A stretch of DNA of 64,000 nucleotides from Daejeonella sp. GTDB lineage: Bacteria > Bacteroidota > Bacteroidia > Sphingobacteriales > Sphingobacteriaceae. The number at the start of each line of letters is the position of its first letter. Positions within the stretch are counted from its first letter, which is position 1. Below, piece by piece: positions 44,183 through 53,594 of the stretch. A program made the position numbers and the translations under genes. The stretch spans positions 62,001-126,000 of the forward strand of contig NZ_JAUYSS010000047.1 in the NCBI RefSeq assembly GCF_030695525.1, given 5' to 3'. The notes under the pieces were generated by a model, which saw only the letters and a program-made list of their open reading frames with translations, was not told the origin of the DNA and did not search any database.

Positions 44183-45231
44183 CTACTTAGATAGTCTCCA
44201 ACTTCAGAAGTCTTATACGCTTTATTTTTACCCGCAATATCCTCAGTTACTATTCCTTCTTCGAGTGATTTATTTACAACCGCCCTAATCAGTTCAGCCT
44301 CTTCCTTTAATCCGAATGCATCTTCGAACATCATTGCAGCAGAAAGAACAGTCGCCAAAGGATTGGCAATATCTTTTCCTGCAGCCTGTGGGTAGGAGCC
44401 ATGTATAGGCTCAAATAAGGAGGTGTGTAAGCCTATCGATGCGGATGGCATTAATCCCATAGATCCTGAAATAACTGATGCCTCATCCGTTAGAATGTCT
44501 CCGAAAAGATTTTCGGTAATCATCACATCATAGGAACTTGGCCATTGAACCAGGCGCATTGCTACAGCATCTACGAATTCATAACTTACAGTAACTTCAG
44601 GATAATCTTTTTCCATGTCCTGAACAGTCTCGCGCCATAGACGTGAACTTTCTAAAACGTTTGCTTTATCTACACAGCATAATTTCTTTGAGCGCTTCAT
44701 CGCCATTTCAAAGCCTAATTTCGCCAGACGGATGATCTCATCACGGGTATAGGTACAGGTATCAAACGCAGTGTTACCATTGTCTTTTCTGCCACGCTCG
44801 CCAAAATAAATTCCACCTGTTAACTCACGAAGAATGATCAGATCTGTACCTTCAATACGTTCTCTCTTTAGAGGTGAATTGTCAATTAATGAAGGAAAGG
44901 TAAATGTTGGTCGAACGTTTGCGAACAAACCCAGTTTTTTACGCATTTTCAATAAGCCCTGCTCCGGACGGACTGGGGCTTTCGGATCATTATCATATTT
45001 CGGATCACCAATTGCACCAAACAGAATCGCATCAGCAGCCATACATACCTCATGGGTTGAATCAGGGTAAGGTTCACCCACTGCATCAATAGCACATGCA
45101 CCTGTTAATGCAGATGTCCAGTTGATCTCATGATTGAATTTCTTTGCAATGGCATTACATACTTTTACAGCCTGATCAATTACTTCAGGTCCAATTCCAT
45201 CTCCGGCTAAAAGGGCGATATTTAATTTCAT
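44170..45231 (-). CDS. leuB: 3-isopropylmalate dehydrogenase
   Basis: Oxidatively decarboxylates 3-isopropylmalate to 2-oxoisocaproate in leucine synthesis; the same enzyme can act on 3-methylmalate in the citramalate route. The 353-residue protein has GDGIGPEV, the substrate Arg/Lys sites in LRELTGGIYFGERG and DKANVLESSRLW, the metal Asp cluster in ENLFGDILTDEASVI, and the NAD site LFEPIHGSYPQAAGKDIANP split by short loops. It is last in the ilv-leu operon. The final residues RIN and the stop are encoded by the inverted GGATT repeat array. Confidence 0.95.
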   Translation of the reverse strand: MKLNIALLAGDGIGPEVIDQAVKVCNAIAKKFNHEINWTSALTGACAIDAVGEPYPDSTHEVCMAADAILFGAIGDPKYDNDPKAPVRPEQGLLKMRKKLGLFANVRPTFTFPSLIDNSPLKRERIEGTDLIILRELTGGIYFGERGRKDNGNTAFDTCTYTRDEIIRLAKLGFEMAMKRSKKLCCVDKANVLESSRLWRETVQDMEKDYPEVTVSYEFVDAVAMRLVQWPSSYDVMITENLFGDILTDEASVISGSMGLMPSASIGLHTSLFEPIHGSYPQAAGKDIANPLATVLSAAMMFEDAFGLKEEAELIRAVVNKSLEEGIVTEDIAGKNKAYKTSEVGDYLSSRIN

Positions 45232-45240
45232 TTTTTTTGA

Positions 45241-45407
45241 GTTATATGTAGTAAGTTATACGTTATACGTTTTAAGTAGTAAGTTATAGGTTATAAGTAG
45301 TAGGTTCTAAGTATGGTAAAAACTTTAAATGATGATAATTATCCTTGTTAATATGAATTTACTAAGAACTAACCACCAACCAACTAACCAACTACATTAA
45401 CCAACTA
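45241..45407. repeat. Heptameric arrays, leuB-cimA gap
   Basis: Ten consecutive 7-mers (GTTATAC, GTAGTAA, GTTATAG types) occupy 45241-45310. Seven 7-mers of ACTAACC/AACTAAC type occupy 45361-45407 and include the TAG stop of the upstream synthase gene. Confidence 0.85.
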
Positions 45408-46922
45408 AATGATATTAAGCATTTTCTGAGTCGCCTTGATCGCACATACGGTCTGGTCTGAATCAAGGCCACGGGTAATGAATTTTTTAGTTGGTGTTTC
45501 CCAGGTAATAATCGTTTCGCACAAAGCATCTGAATTACTTCCCGGTGCAATTCTTACCGCATAATCGATTAATTTAGGAAGACATGCCTTCTTTTTCTCA
45601 TAGACCTTGCCCAATGCTTTCATAAAGGCATCAAATTGTCCATCGCCCTGAGCATTTTCTTCGAATAATTCTCCGTCAAAGCGCACAGAAATCGTCGCCG
45701 AAGGTCTTAATCCTTTGGAATGAGTCAAAACATAAGAATCAACAATCACCTTATCGGTAGTTGAGGGACTGTTCAGAACATCAGAAATGATATATGGAAG
45801 GTCTTCCTTTGTTACCGTTTCTTTCATGTCACCCAGTTCGATAACACGTTGTGTTACCTTTTTTAGATCCTGATCACTCAGTTTCAGACCAAGTTCCTGA
45901 AGATTCTTTTCAATATTTGCCTTGCCGGATGTTTTTCCTAAGGCATAGGTACGCTTTCTCCCAAAACGTTCGGGAAGGAGGTCATTAAAATACAGGTTGT
46001 TTTTACTATCTCCATCGGCATGGATACCGGCAGTTTGTGTGAACACATTATCACCTACGATCGGCTTGTTTGATGGGATTCTGATTCCTGAAAAAGTTTC
46101 TACCAGTTTACTGACAGTATAAATTGCCTCCTCATTGATATTGATCTCAATTTCAGGCATAAAATCATTGATAGCTGCAACCGCACTGGCCATTGAGGCA
46201 TTGCCTGCACGCTCACCCATGCCATTTACTGTAAAATGCAGGCCATCGGCTCCTGCTTTGATGCCCTCGAGAGTATTAGCATTGGCGAGGTCATAATCGT
46301 TATGCGCATGAAAGTCGAAATGAATTTTTGGATACCTGGCTTTGATTTGAGAAATATATTCAAAAGTTTCAGAGGGAGTCAGCACGCCAAGGGTATCAGG
46401 TAGCATAATCCTTTTTACAGGTTGGTCTGAAAGAAAATCAAGATACTGAAAAACATACTCCGGAGAATTGCGCATCCCATTGCTCCAGTCTTCAAGATAA
46501 ACATTACTTGAAATCCCATGTTGTGCAGCCAATTTAAAATTGTCGGCAATTTCCGCAAAGTGCTGTTCCGGAGTTTTTTTCAGCTGATGTTTCAGGTGGT
46601 TTAAAGATCCTTTGGTTAAAAGGTTTTGCACCTTAACACCAGCTTTAGCCATCCATTCAATTGATACTCCATGGTCTACGAATGAAAGCACCTCAATCTG
46701 GCCAGTATGGCCATGGGTGTTTGCCCAATCCATAATGGCCTTAACCGAAGCAAACTCACCTTCCGACACCCGTGCTGATGCCACCTCAACCCGGTCAACC
46801 CTGAGTTCTTCAAGGAGCAGTTGGGTGATGGTAAGTTTTTCCGAAATAGAAAACGACACCCCGGAGGTTTGTTCACCATCGCGGAGTGTTGTATCCATTA
46901 TTTCTATTTTCCTCTTTCCCAT
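45405..46922 (-). CDS. Alpha-isopropylmalate/citramalate synthase-family enzyme, probably citramalate synthase
   Basis: A 505-residue LeuA-superfamily enzyme distinct from the LeuA at 49068. The catalytic barrel (3-270) has [37 protein letters not shown] and the HAHNDYDLANAN metal site. The LeuA_dimer regulatory domain is at about 370-500. Two such enzymes in one operon with LeuC/D/B, and no ilvA in the operon, suggest that this one makes (R)-citramalate from pyruvate and acetyl-CoA for isoleucine synthesis. A second isopropylmalate synthase is the alternative. It ends in a heptamer array and is 15 bp after leuD. Confidence 0.72.
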   Translation of the reverse strand: MGKRKIEIMDTTLRDGEQTSGVSFSISEKLTITQLLLEELRVDRVEVASARVSEGEFASVKAIMDWANTHGHTGQIEVLSFVDHGVSIEWMAKAGVKVQNLLTKGSLNHLKHQLKKTPEQHFAEIADNFKLAAQHGISSNVYLEDWSNGMRNSPEYVFQYLDFLSDQPVKRIMLPDTLGVLTPSETFEYISQIKARYPKIHFDFHAHNDYDLANANTLEGIKAGADGLHFTVNGMGERAGNASMASAVAAINDFMPEIEININEEAIYTVSKLVETFSGIRIPSNKPIVGDNVFTQTAGIHADGDSKNNLYFNDLLPERFGRKRTYALGKTSGKANIEKNLQELGLKLSDQDLKKVTQRVIELGDMKETVTKEDLPYIISDVLNSPSTTDKVIVDSYVLTHSKGLRPSATISVRFDGELFEENAQGDGQFDAFMKALGKVYEKKKACLPKLIDYAVRIAPGSNSDALCETIITWETPTKKFITRGLDSDQTVCAIKATQKMLNII

Positions 46923-46937
46923 TTGTATGTTTTTGTA

Positions 46938-47534
46938 TTATATAGGCAGGTTAGATGCAAATTCTTGTATTTCCGGCTTCATATTTACCAGATAATCAAT
47001 GTCATCAAAGCCATTGAGCATATTGCTTTTTTTGTATGAGCTGATGTCAAAGGATTCCTTTTCTCCCGTAGACAGAATGCTGATCGTTTGCTCCGGCAAG
47101 TTCACTTCAAGTTCTGTTTTCGGATCTGCTTCAATTGCCTGGAATATCTTATCAGCAAACTCAGGGCTAACCTGTACCGGTAAAACCCCAATGTTAAGGC
47201 AGTTGCCTTTGAAAATATCCGCAAAGAAGCTGGATACAACACACCTGAAACCATAATCATAAATTGCCCAGGCAGCATGTTCCCTGGATGAACCGGAACC
47301 AAAGTTCTTTCCTCCAACCAGAATTTTACCACTGTAAAGTGGATTATTGAGTACGAATTCTGATTTCTGACTGTCGTCTGAATTATATCTCCAGTCGCGG
47401 AAAAGGTTATCCCCGAATCCTACGCGCTCTGTTGCTTTTAAAAAGCGGGCAGGGATGATCTGATCAGTATCCACGTTCTCAATTGACAATGGAACTGCAG
47501 AACTTCTTAATATGTTGAATTTATCGTAAGCCAT
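46938..47534 (-). CDS. leuD: 3-isopropylmalate dehydratase small subunit
   Basis: The small subunit of isopropylmalate isomerase, which completes the active site with LeuC. The 198-residue protein has NVDTDQIIPARFLK, the swivelling-domain motif GGKNFGSGSSREHAAWAI and FKGNCLNIGVLPV. The C-terminal helix NGFDDIDYLVNMKPEI resembles the tail of the odd LeuC-like protein at 50651. It is 29 bp downstream of leuC and 15 bp upstream of the citramalate-synthase-like gene. Confidence 0.95.
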   Translation of the reverse strand: MAYDKFNILRSSAVPLSIENVDTDQIIPARFLKATERVGFGDNLFRDWRYNSDDSQKSEFVLNNPLYSGKILVGGKNFGSGSSREHAAWAIYDYGFRCVVSSFFADIFKGNCLNIGVLPVQVSPEFADKIFQAIEADPKTELEVNLPEQTISILSTGEKESFDISSYKKSNMLNGFDDIDYLVNMKPEIQEFASNLPI

Positions 47535-47563
47535 CTTTATGTCTTTATGCGAAATATCGCCTG

Positions 47564-48961
47564 TTATTGAATTAATGTTCTCGGATCAGTTACCACTCCG
47601 GTTACTGCAGCTGCTGCTGCAACCAGCGGGCTTGCCAGCATGGTTCTGGAACCTGGTCCCTGACGTCCTTCAAAGTTCCTGTTCGAGGTACTTACAGCAT
47701 ATTTTCCTGCCGGGATTTTATCATCATTCATCGCCAGACATGCAGAACAACCTGGCTGACGCAGGGTAAATCCAGCTTCAGTGAAAATATCCAGCAATCC
47801 TTCATCCTGAATCTGCTTTTCAACAATATGTGATCCCGGAACTAACCATGCAGTAACATTATCAGCTTTTTTTCTTCCTTTTACAATGGAAGCAAAAGCC
47901 CGGAAATCTTCAATCCTACCGTTAGTACAGCTACCAATGAATACATAATCCACCTGTTTCCCCATCATTGGCTCGCCTTCATTGAAACCCATATAGTTGA
48001 GTGATTTGGCAAATGTAGCAGCTCCGCCTTCAACTTCCCCTGCTTTAGGAATTGAATTCGAAATGCCCATACCCATTCCCGGATTAGTTCCATAGGTGAT
48101 CATCGGTTCAATGGTAGAACCATCAAATGTATATTCCTTGTCAAAAACTGCATCCGCATCTGTTTTCAGGCTCTTGTAATAGGCCAGTGCTCTGTCCCAT
48201 GCTTCGCCTTTCGGACTGAATTCGCGGCCTTTCACGTAGTTAATGGTCGTTTCATCAGGTGCGATCATACCACCTCTGGCACCCATTTCAATGCTCAGAT
48301 TACAAACAGTCATACGGCCTTCCATACTCATATTTTCAAATACTTCACCTGCATATTCTACAAAGTATCCGGTAGCACCCGAGGTACTCAATTGTGATAT
48401 GATAAACAATGCGACGTCTTTTGGTGTTACTCCTTTACCCAGCTCACCATTGATGTTGATTCTCATCTTCATTGGCTTAGGCTGCATAATGCACTGAGTA
48501 GTTAGTACCATCTCTACTTCAGAGGTACCGATACCAAAAGCAATTGCGCCGAAGGCACCATGGGTTGAGGTATGTGAATCACCGCAAACAATAGTTGCTC
48601 CCGGTTGGGTGATCCCGTACTCAGGACCAACCACATGCACAATCCCGTTTTTCTGATGCCCTAAACCCCAGTAACTGATCCCATGTTCTTTTGAATTAGA
48701 TTCAAGTGCTTTCAACTGATTGGCCGAAAGAGGATCTGCAACCGGTAAATGCTGATTGATCGTTGGGGTATTATGATCCGCTGTAGCAAATGTGCGCTCA
48801 GGGTACAGTACTTTAAGCCCTCGGTTTTTGAGACCAAGAAAGGCCACCGGACTCGTAACTTCATGAACCATGTGACGGTCGATAAATAACACATCAGGCC
48901 CACCTTCAATCTTACGAACTACGTGAGAATCCCACACTTTGTCAAACAATGTATTGCTCAT
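47564..48961 (-). CDS. leuC: 3-isopropylmalate dehydratase large subunit
   Basis: An aconitase-family [4Fe-4S] enzyme that isomerises 2- to 3-isopropylmalate, and possibly citramalate. The 465-residue protein has [24 protein letters not shown] divided across the active site, and all three cluster cysteines: [11 protein letters not shown] and [30 protein letters not shown] is near the end. It is normal in length and intact, unlike the paralogue at 50651-51664. It lies in the operon between leuA and leuD. Confidence 0.96.
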   Translation of the reverse strand: MSNTLFDKVWDSHVVRKIEGGPDVLFIDRHMVHEVTSPVAFLGLKNRGLKVLYPERTFATADHNTPTINQHLPVADPLSANQLKALESNSKEHGISYWGLGHQKNGIVHVVGPEYGITQPGATIVCGDSHTSTHGAFGAIAFGIGTSEVEMVLTTQCIMQPKPMKMRININGELGKGVTPKDVALFIISQLSTSGATGYFVEYAGEVFENMSMEGRMTVCNLSIEMGARGGMIAPDETTINYVKGREFSPKGEAWDRALAYYKSLKTDADAVFDKEYTFDGSTIEPMITYGTNPGMGMGISNSIPKAGEVEGGAATFAKSLNYMGFNEGEPMMGKQVDYVFIGSCTNGRIEDFRAFASIVKGRKKADNVTAWLVPGSHIVEKQIQDEGLLDIFTEAGFTLRQPGCSACLAMNDDKIPAGKYAVSTSNRNFEGRQGPGSRTMLASPLVAAAAAVTGVVTDPRTLIQ

Positions 48962-48975
48962 ATTTTTTTTATTTA

Positions 48976-49070
48976 GTACTCAGTACTTAGTACCCAGTAT
49001 TTAGTATTTAGATATTAACCGATTTAAAACTTATCACTTACAACGTAAAACATACAACTCAAATCTCCTA
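48976..49070. repeat. Heptameric arrays, leuC-leuA gap
   Basis: Six 7-mers (GTACTCA, GTACTTA, GTATTTA types) occupy 48976-49017. Five inverted-type 7-mers (ACTTATC, ACTTACA, ACATACA) occupy 49029-49063 and lead into TCTCCTA, which contains the leuA stop on the minus strand. Confidence 0.82.
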
Positions 49071-50576
49071 AACAAACTTATTCAGTGCATCCAGATAAGC
49101 ATTCGCAGAAGCACGGACAATATCAGTGCTGAATCCGTAGCCTTTATAGGATTTGCCTTCATTTATAACAAGCATATCCACTTTGCTCACATCATCGCTT
49201 CCACTATGTATCGCATGTATATTAAACTCTTTGATGTTGAAGCTTCTTCCGATGATTTTTTCAATTGCTTTGATCGTCGCATCAACCGGTCCGTTTCCTG
49301 CCGCTGTTGCATCATGAACCATGCCTTTGTAAAACAATTTAATCATTGCCTCCGGACTTTCCTGATCGCCACATTTCACCTGCAAACTCTTGATTGAAAG
49401 GCCATCTTTGTAATTTGATTCAGCCCTGTCTCCCATTAGAAGGAGAATATCGTCATCCCTTATTTCTTTTTTGCCATCAGCCATGGTCAGGAATTTATTA
49501 TAAACCTGATCAAGGTCGATCCGGTCTATAGTATATCCCAGGCGCTCAAGATGATGGTTCAGGGCATGTCTTCCACTACGTGCAGTAAGGATGATTTCTG
49601 ACTGATCAATACCTACATCTTCCGGATTGATGATTTCATAAGTTTCACGATGTTTTAACACGCCGTCCTGATGAATACCCGAGCTATGTGCAAATGCATT
49701 CTTTCCAACAATAGCCTTATTAGGCTGAACTGGCATACGCATCATTCGGCTAACCATTCCGCTAAGCTCGTATAAGTGCCTGCTATTTACCTGATGAGTA
49801 AAATTGAGAGTTTTGTGAGTCTTTAGAATCATTACAATTTCTTCCAATGCCGTATTTCCTGCACGCTCTCCGATTCCATTGATTGTGCACTCTACCTGCC
49901 GCGCTCCATTTTGAATACCTGCAATACTGTTTGCAGTGGCCAATCCCAGATCATTGTGGCAATGGACTGAAATGATTGCCTGATCAATGTTTTTAACATT
50001 CTCTTTCAGGAAACGTATTTTTTCACCATACTGCTCAGGCAGGCAATATCCATTAGTATCGGGTATATTTACTACTGTAGCGCCAGCCGAAATAACAGCT
50101 TCGACCATTTGGGCCAGAAATACGTTATCAGCTCTACCAGCATCTTCTGCATAGAATTCAATATCTTCTACAAAGCTTTTGGCATACTTCACAGCATCAA
50201 TGGCACGTTCAAGAACTGCCTCCCTTGTACTGTTGAATTTATATTTAATATGGTTATCTGATGAACCAATTCCTGTATGAATCCTTGGGCGCTTAGCAAA
50301 TTTCAAAGCTTCAGCAGCAGAGTCTATATCCCCTTTATTTGCACGGGTCAGCGCGCAAATTACCGGCTCACGAACAGCCTTCGAGAGTTCGACTACACTT
50401 TGAAAATCACCAGGGCTTGAGATAGGGAAGCCGGCTTCTATGATATCTACCCCAAGTTTTTCGAGGGCCTTGCCTATTTCGATCTTTTCAACAGTAGATA
50501 ACTGACATCCGGGTACCTGTTCTCCATCCCTTAAGGTGGTGTCAAAAATATAGATGCGGTTTGGGTCGTGTAACAT
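49068..50576 (-). CDS. leuA: 2-isopropylmalate synthase
   Basis: The first leucine-specific step: condensation of 2-oxoisovalerate with acetyl-CoA. The 502-residue protein has [30 protein letters not shown], the metal site [26 protein letters not shown] and [12 protein letters not shown]. The C-terminal regulatory LeuA_dimer domain (about 380-500) mediates leucine feedback in this family. It is in the ilv-leu operon between the LeuC-like gene and leuC. Its TAG stop lies in the heptamer array. Confidence 0.95.
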   Translation of the reverse strand: MLHDPNRIYIFDTTLRDGEQVPGCQLSTVEKIEIGKALEKLGVDIIEAGFPISSPGDFQSVVELSKAVREPVICALTRANKGDIDSAAEALKFAKRPRIHTGIGSSDNHIKYKFNSTREAVLERAIDAVKYAKSFVEDIEFYAEDAGRADNVFLAQMVEAVISAGATVVNIPDTNGYCLPEQYGEKIRFLKENVKNIDQAIISVHCHNDLGLATANSIAGIQNGARQVECTINGIGERAGNTALEEIVMILKTHKTLNFTHQVNSRHLYELSGMVSRMMRMPVQPNKAIVGKNAFAHSSGIHQDGVLKHRETYEIINPEDVGIDQSEIILTARSGRHALNHHLERLGYTIDRIDLDQVYNKFLTMADGKKEIRDDDILLLMGDRAESNYKDGLSIKSLQVKCGDQESPEAMIKLFYKGMVHDATAAGNGPVDATIKAIEKIIGRSFNIKEFNIHAIHSGSDDVSKVDMLVINEGKSYKGYGFSTDIVRASANAYLDALNKFV

Positions 50577-50650
50577 ATTTTTTTTCTTTAACAGAGCAAT
50601 TTTGCTCCATTTTTGCCTGAATTCAGCGGCTCTGATCTTAAATATGGGGA

Positions 50651-51664
50651 TTATGCCCCATCGTAAACTTTATATATCGTTTTGCTTTCGAAATTTTCAA
50701 TACTATCCAGATGGTTTAACAGATAATCAGTATCGTTATAACCTGCAATTATTGCTGCACCATCGTGGGTGATCATTTCTGATCTTTGATTTGCCGGTTT
50801 AGACTGGATTAGTCTGGAAAGACCAATACCATAATTCCCCGGAACAATATCTTCGGCATCGAACTCAAGAACCTCGTCAAAAACACAAGCTTCATCAGAA
50901 TACAAACTTTGCCACAATGAAATGATCTCTTCTGCAGCTTCACCATCCGGCATCAATCCACGACTGCTCAGGTATTCAAAAGTAATTTTATCCGGAGCTA
51001 TAAGCCCGCCAATTGCACCAATTTCCCTGCTCATATTACAGATAGCCATCCGGCCTTCTATATCCAGATTAAGGATAGTGTCTCCTGAATATTCAATAAA
51101 ATACCCATTTGCCTCTGCTGCAGATATTTCTGATAACAGGAAATGATTTATATTCTTTGGTCCAAGTCCTTTAGCCAATTTTCCATTCACTTCTACCTTC
51201 ATCCGCTTTGGCTTGTTTATCAGCAAGCATTGTGTTGCTAATACTTGTTCTACCAATAATTCACTAATACTGATAGATAATACCCCAAAAGCACCCAAAT
51301 CACCTGTATGATTCTGATCAAACACCATGGTCTGTCCCGGAAATGCATACAAAGTGTTGGCCTGATCAACAAGATGTTGTTCAAAGTTTTCCAATCCGAA
51401 ATCGCCGCAATTCCTGTTGAAGAGGTCAAGCTGAAAACGCGACAGGTCTGAAGCGGGCAGATGCTGGCTATAAGCCGGATCTTTCTGAACCAGTGTTTGT
51501 GCGGGTCTCAAAACTGCGATATTGCGTCTTCGTAAACCTTCAAAAGCCCTGGCACTCGTCACCTTATTAATGAGATGAGCATCAATGTATAAGGTGTCCG
51601 GAAAGCCTGCATTTCTGCTGACAACATGTTTATTCCAGATCTTATCAAACAGGGTTTGTGCCAT
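50651..51664 (-). CDS. Degenerate LeuC-like protein with LeuD-like tail
   Basis: A 337-residue paralogue of LeuC. It starts like LeuC ([14 protein letters not shown] against [14 protein letters not shown]) and keeps [23 protein letters not shown]. The active-site [10 protein letters not shown] is changed to [10 protein letters not shown]. It stops matching near residue 300, before all three Fe-S cysteines, and then ends in [21 protein letters not shown], which resembles the LeuD C-terminal helix. It cannot be a normal isomerase. A structural or regulatory partner of LeuC/LeuD, or a repurposed fold, is possible. The frame is intact and the gene sits inside the operon, so it is probably expressed. 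Confidence 0.78.
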   Translation of the reverse strand: MAQTLFDKIWNKHVVSRNAGFPDTLYIDAHLINKVTSARAFEGLRRRNIAVLRPAQTLVQKDPAYSQHLPASDLSRFQLDLFNRNCGDFGLENFEQHLVDQANTLYAFPGQTMVFDQNHTGDLGAFGVLSISISELLVEQVLATQCLLINKPKRMKVEVNGKLAKGLGPKNINHFLLSEISAAEANGYFIEYSGDTILNLDIEGRMAICNMSREIGAIGGLIAPDKITFEYLSSRGLMPDGEAAEEIISLWQSLYSDEACVFDEVLEFDAEDIVPGNYGIGLSRLIQSKPANQRSEMITHDGAAIIAGYNDTDYLLNHLDSIENFESKTIYKVYDGA

Positions 51665-51667
51665 TTA

Positions 51668-51780
51668 GTTGTAGGTTATAAGTTGTAAGTTTTAAGTTTA
51701 TGCCCAACGGCTTTTAACCTAAAACTTACAACCTAGTACTTATAACTTATTACTTAATACTTATAACTTAATACTTATTA
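51668..51780. repeat. Heptameric array with inverted partner, gap between LeuC-like gene and ilvC
   Basis: Five direct 7-mers (GTTGTAG, GTTATAA, GTTTTAA types) occupy 51668-51702. Nine inverted 7-mers (AACCTAA, AACTTAC, TACTTAT types) occupy 51716-51778 and run into the ilvC stop. The direct part ends three bases before the next start codon. Confidence 0.87.
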
Positions 51781-52833
51781 TTTCTCAGGTTGATTCTCAG
51801 GGCGTAAACTTCTTACTGCCTGTCCTGCCTGCCAGATCTCACTGTCATGAAGTGTTTTAAGTTCTGCTTCAAGTTTTACACGGTAATCCGGTTGGCTGTT
51901 CAATTTAATTGTACGTTCAGCTTCTTTTCCCGATGCTACACTCTCATATAATTCATCAAATACAGGCTGGGTAGCATCACGGAAACGTCCTTTCCAGTCT
52001 AATGCACCGCGTTGTGCTGTGGTTGAGCAATTCGCATACATCCAGTCCATACCATTTTCTGCTACCAGTGGCATCAGACTTTGAGTAAGTTCTTCAACTG
52101 TTTCGTTGAATGCTTCAGAAGGAGAGTGTCCATTTCTGCGAAGGGTATTGTATTGTGCTTCGAAGATACCTGCGATTGCACCCATCAGTGTTCCACGCTC
52201 ACCAGTTAAGTCAGAGTAAACTTCTTTACGGAAATCAGTTTCGAACAAATATCCTGATCCAACACCAATTCCTAATGCAATTGCACGTGTTCTGCCTTTT
52301 CCTGTTGCATCCTGATGGATCGCGAAAGATGAATTCAAACCTTTTCCTGCTAAAAACATGCGGCGTAATGATGTACCTGATCCTTTTGGAGCAACCAGAA
52401 TCACATCTACATCAGCAGGAGGGATAATACCTGTTTGCTCTTTGTAAGTGATACCAAATCCATGAGAAAAATAAAGCGCTTTCCCGGGAGTAAGGTATTT
52501 TTTGATGGTTGGCCAAAGTGCGATTTGTCCGGCATCTGATAACAGATATTGAATAATTGTACCTTTTTCAGCAGCTTCTTCAATTTCAAACAGAGTTTCA
52601 CCCGGAACCCATCCGTCAGCAATAGCTTTATCCCAGGTTTTTGAATCTTTTCTCTGTCCGATAATCACTCTGATGCCATTGTCGCGCAGGTTTAATGCTT
52701 GTCCGGGACCCTGAACACCATAACCGATAATTGCTACAGTTTCATCCTTCAGAACTTCACGAGCTTTGTCTAGGGGGAATTCTTCGCGGGTTACTACCTC
52801 TTCTGTAACTCCACCGAAATTGATCTTTGCCAT
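51778..52833 (-). CDS. ilvC: Ketol-acid reductoisomerase
   Basis: Converts acetolactate/acetohydroxybutyrate to dihydroxy acids with NADPH and Mg. The 351-residue protein has the Rossmann motif AIIGYGVQGPGQA, the cofactor loop GQRKDSKTW, the FSHGFGI block and the metal-binding helices DLTGERGTLMGAIAG and FNETVEELTQSLMPL. It has the single-knotted (class I-like) C-terminal domain. It lies between ilvN and the LeuC-like gene in the operon. Confidence 0.95.
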   Translation of the reverse strand: MAKINFGGVTEEVVTREEFPLDKAREVLKDETVAIIGYGVQGPGQALNLRDNGIRVIIGQRKDSKTWDKAIADGWVPGETLFEIEEAAEKGTIIQYLLSDAGQIALWPTIKKYLTPGKALYFSHGFGITYKEQTGIIPPADVDVILVAPKGSGTSLRRMFLAGKGLNSSFAIHQDATGKGRTRAIALGIGVGSGYLFETDFRKEVYSDLTGERGTLMGAIAGIFEAQYNTLRRNGHSPSEAFNETVEELTQSLMPLVAENGMDWMYANCSTTAQRGALDWKGRFRDATQPVFDELYESVASGKEAERTIKLNSQPDYRVKLEAELKTLHDSEIWQAGQAVRSLRPENQPEK

Positions 52834-52900
52834 ATTGTTTTTGATTTTACTTTTTGTTTTTTATTTAATGATTTTGATTAATAATGGTCTCTTTATTGAC

Positions 52901-53551
52901 TTACATAGTGAATATCCGCTGCCCTTTATTCAGGTATTCATTTTCAACTACCTCCTCGCCAGGTTCTGCTTTTTCAAATTCGCGGAGCTTGCGGTTAAAG
53001 CCATCACTGTTTTTGATAATGGCTACGCGTGCACTTCGTACAAACTCAATGAGTCCGAATGGTTGCAGAATTTTGATCAAAGCATCAGTTTCTTCGCGGT
53101 GGCCTGTAGTTTCAAATACCGTATAATCCTTGCGTATCACAACTGCTCTGGCGCCATTTTCACGGAGTAAACGCTCCACACTTGCTTTTTCTGCAATAAT
53201 ATCTGTAGGTACCTTATATAGAGCCATTTCCTGCCAGATAATATCCTCGTTTGTATTGAAATACACTTTCAGAACCTCAACCTGCTTTTCAATTTGCCTT
53301 GAAAGTTTTCTAACGACATCCTCGGTTTCATGAACTACAATATTAAAGCGGTGAATACTCTCAATCTCAGATGGCGAGGTATTCAGGCTATGAATATTTA
53401 TTTTGCGACGTGTGAAGATAATCGCAATCCGGTTAAGGAGGCCAATCTGGTTCTCAGTATAAACAGTAATGGTGAATTCCTGTTTAGCCTCACCCCGGCC
53501 CTCTCCTGAGGAGAGGGAGGCTGGTGCGCTATTAATTTTATTTGAATCCAT
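52901..53551 (-). CDS. ilvN: Acetolactate synthase small (regulatory) subunit
   Basis: The regulatory subunit that gives valine feedback to IlvB. The 216-residue protein has an ACT domain (about 24-95) with FTITVYTENQIGLLNRIAII-type start and RKINIHSLNTSPSE, then the second ALS_ss domain. Residues 8-21 (SAPASLSSGEGRGE) are not part of the family and are encoded by a GC-rich palindromic repeat (53486-53526) inserted in frame near the start. It is 43 bp downstream of ilvB. Confidence 0.93.
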   Translation of the reverse strand: MDSNKINSAPASLSSGEGRGEAKQEFTITVYTENQIGLLNRIAIIFTRRKINIHSLNTSPSEIESIHRFNIVVHETEDVVRKLSRQIEKQVEVLKVYFNTNEDIIWQEMALYKVPTDIIAEKASVERLLRENGARAVVIRKDYTVFETTGHREETDALIKILQPFGLIEFVRSARVAIIKNSDGFNRKLREFEKAEPGEEVVENEYLNKGQRIFTM

Positions 53552-53592
53552 ATGATTTTCTTTAGCCTCCCCTTTGGGGAGGTTGTGGGGCT
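53486..53592. repeat. Pair of GC-rich palindromic repeats, one inside ilvN
   Basis: Copy 1 (53486-53526) has CCCTCTCCT/AGGAGAGGG arms and AGCCTC/GAGGCT flanks, and is translated in ilvN. Copy 2 (53564-53592) has CCTCCCC-TTT-GGGGAGG and lies in the ilvB-ilvN gap, next to the ilvB stop. Confidence 0.75.
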
Positions 53593-53594
53593 TA

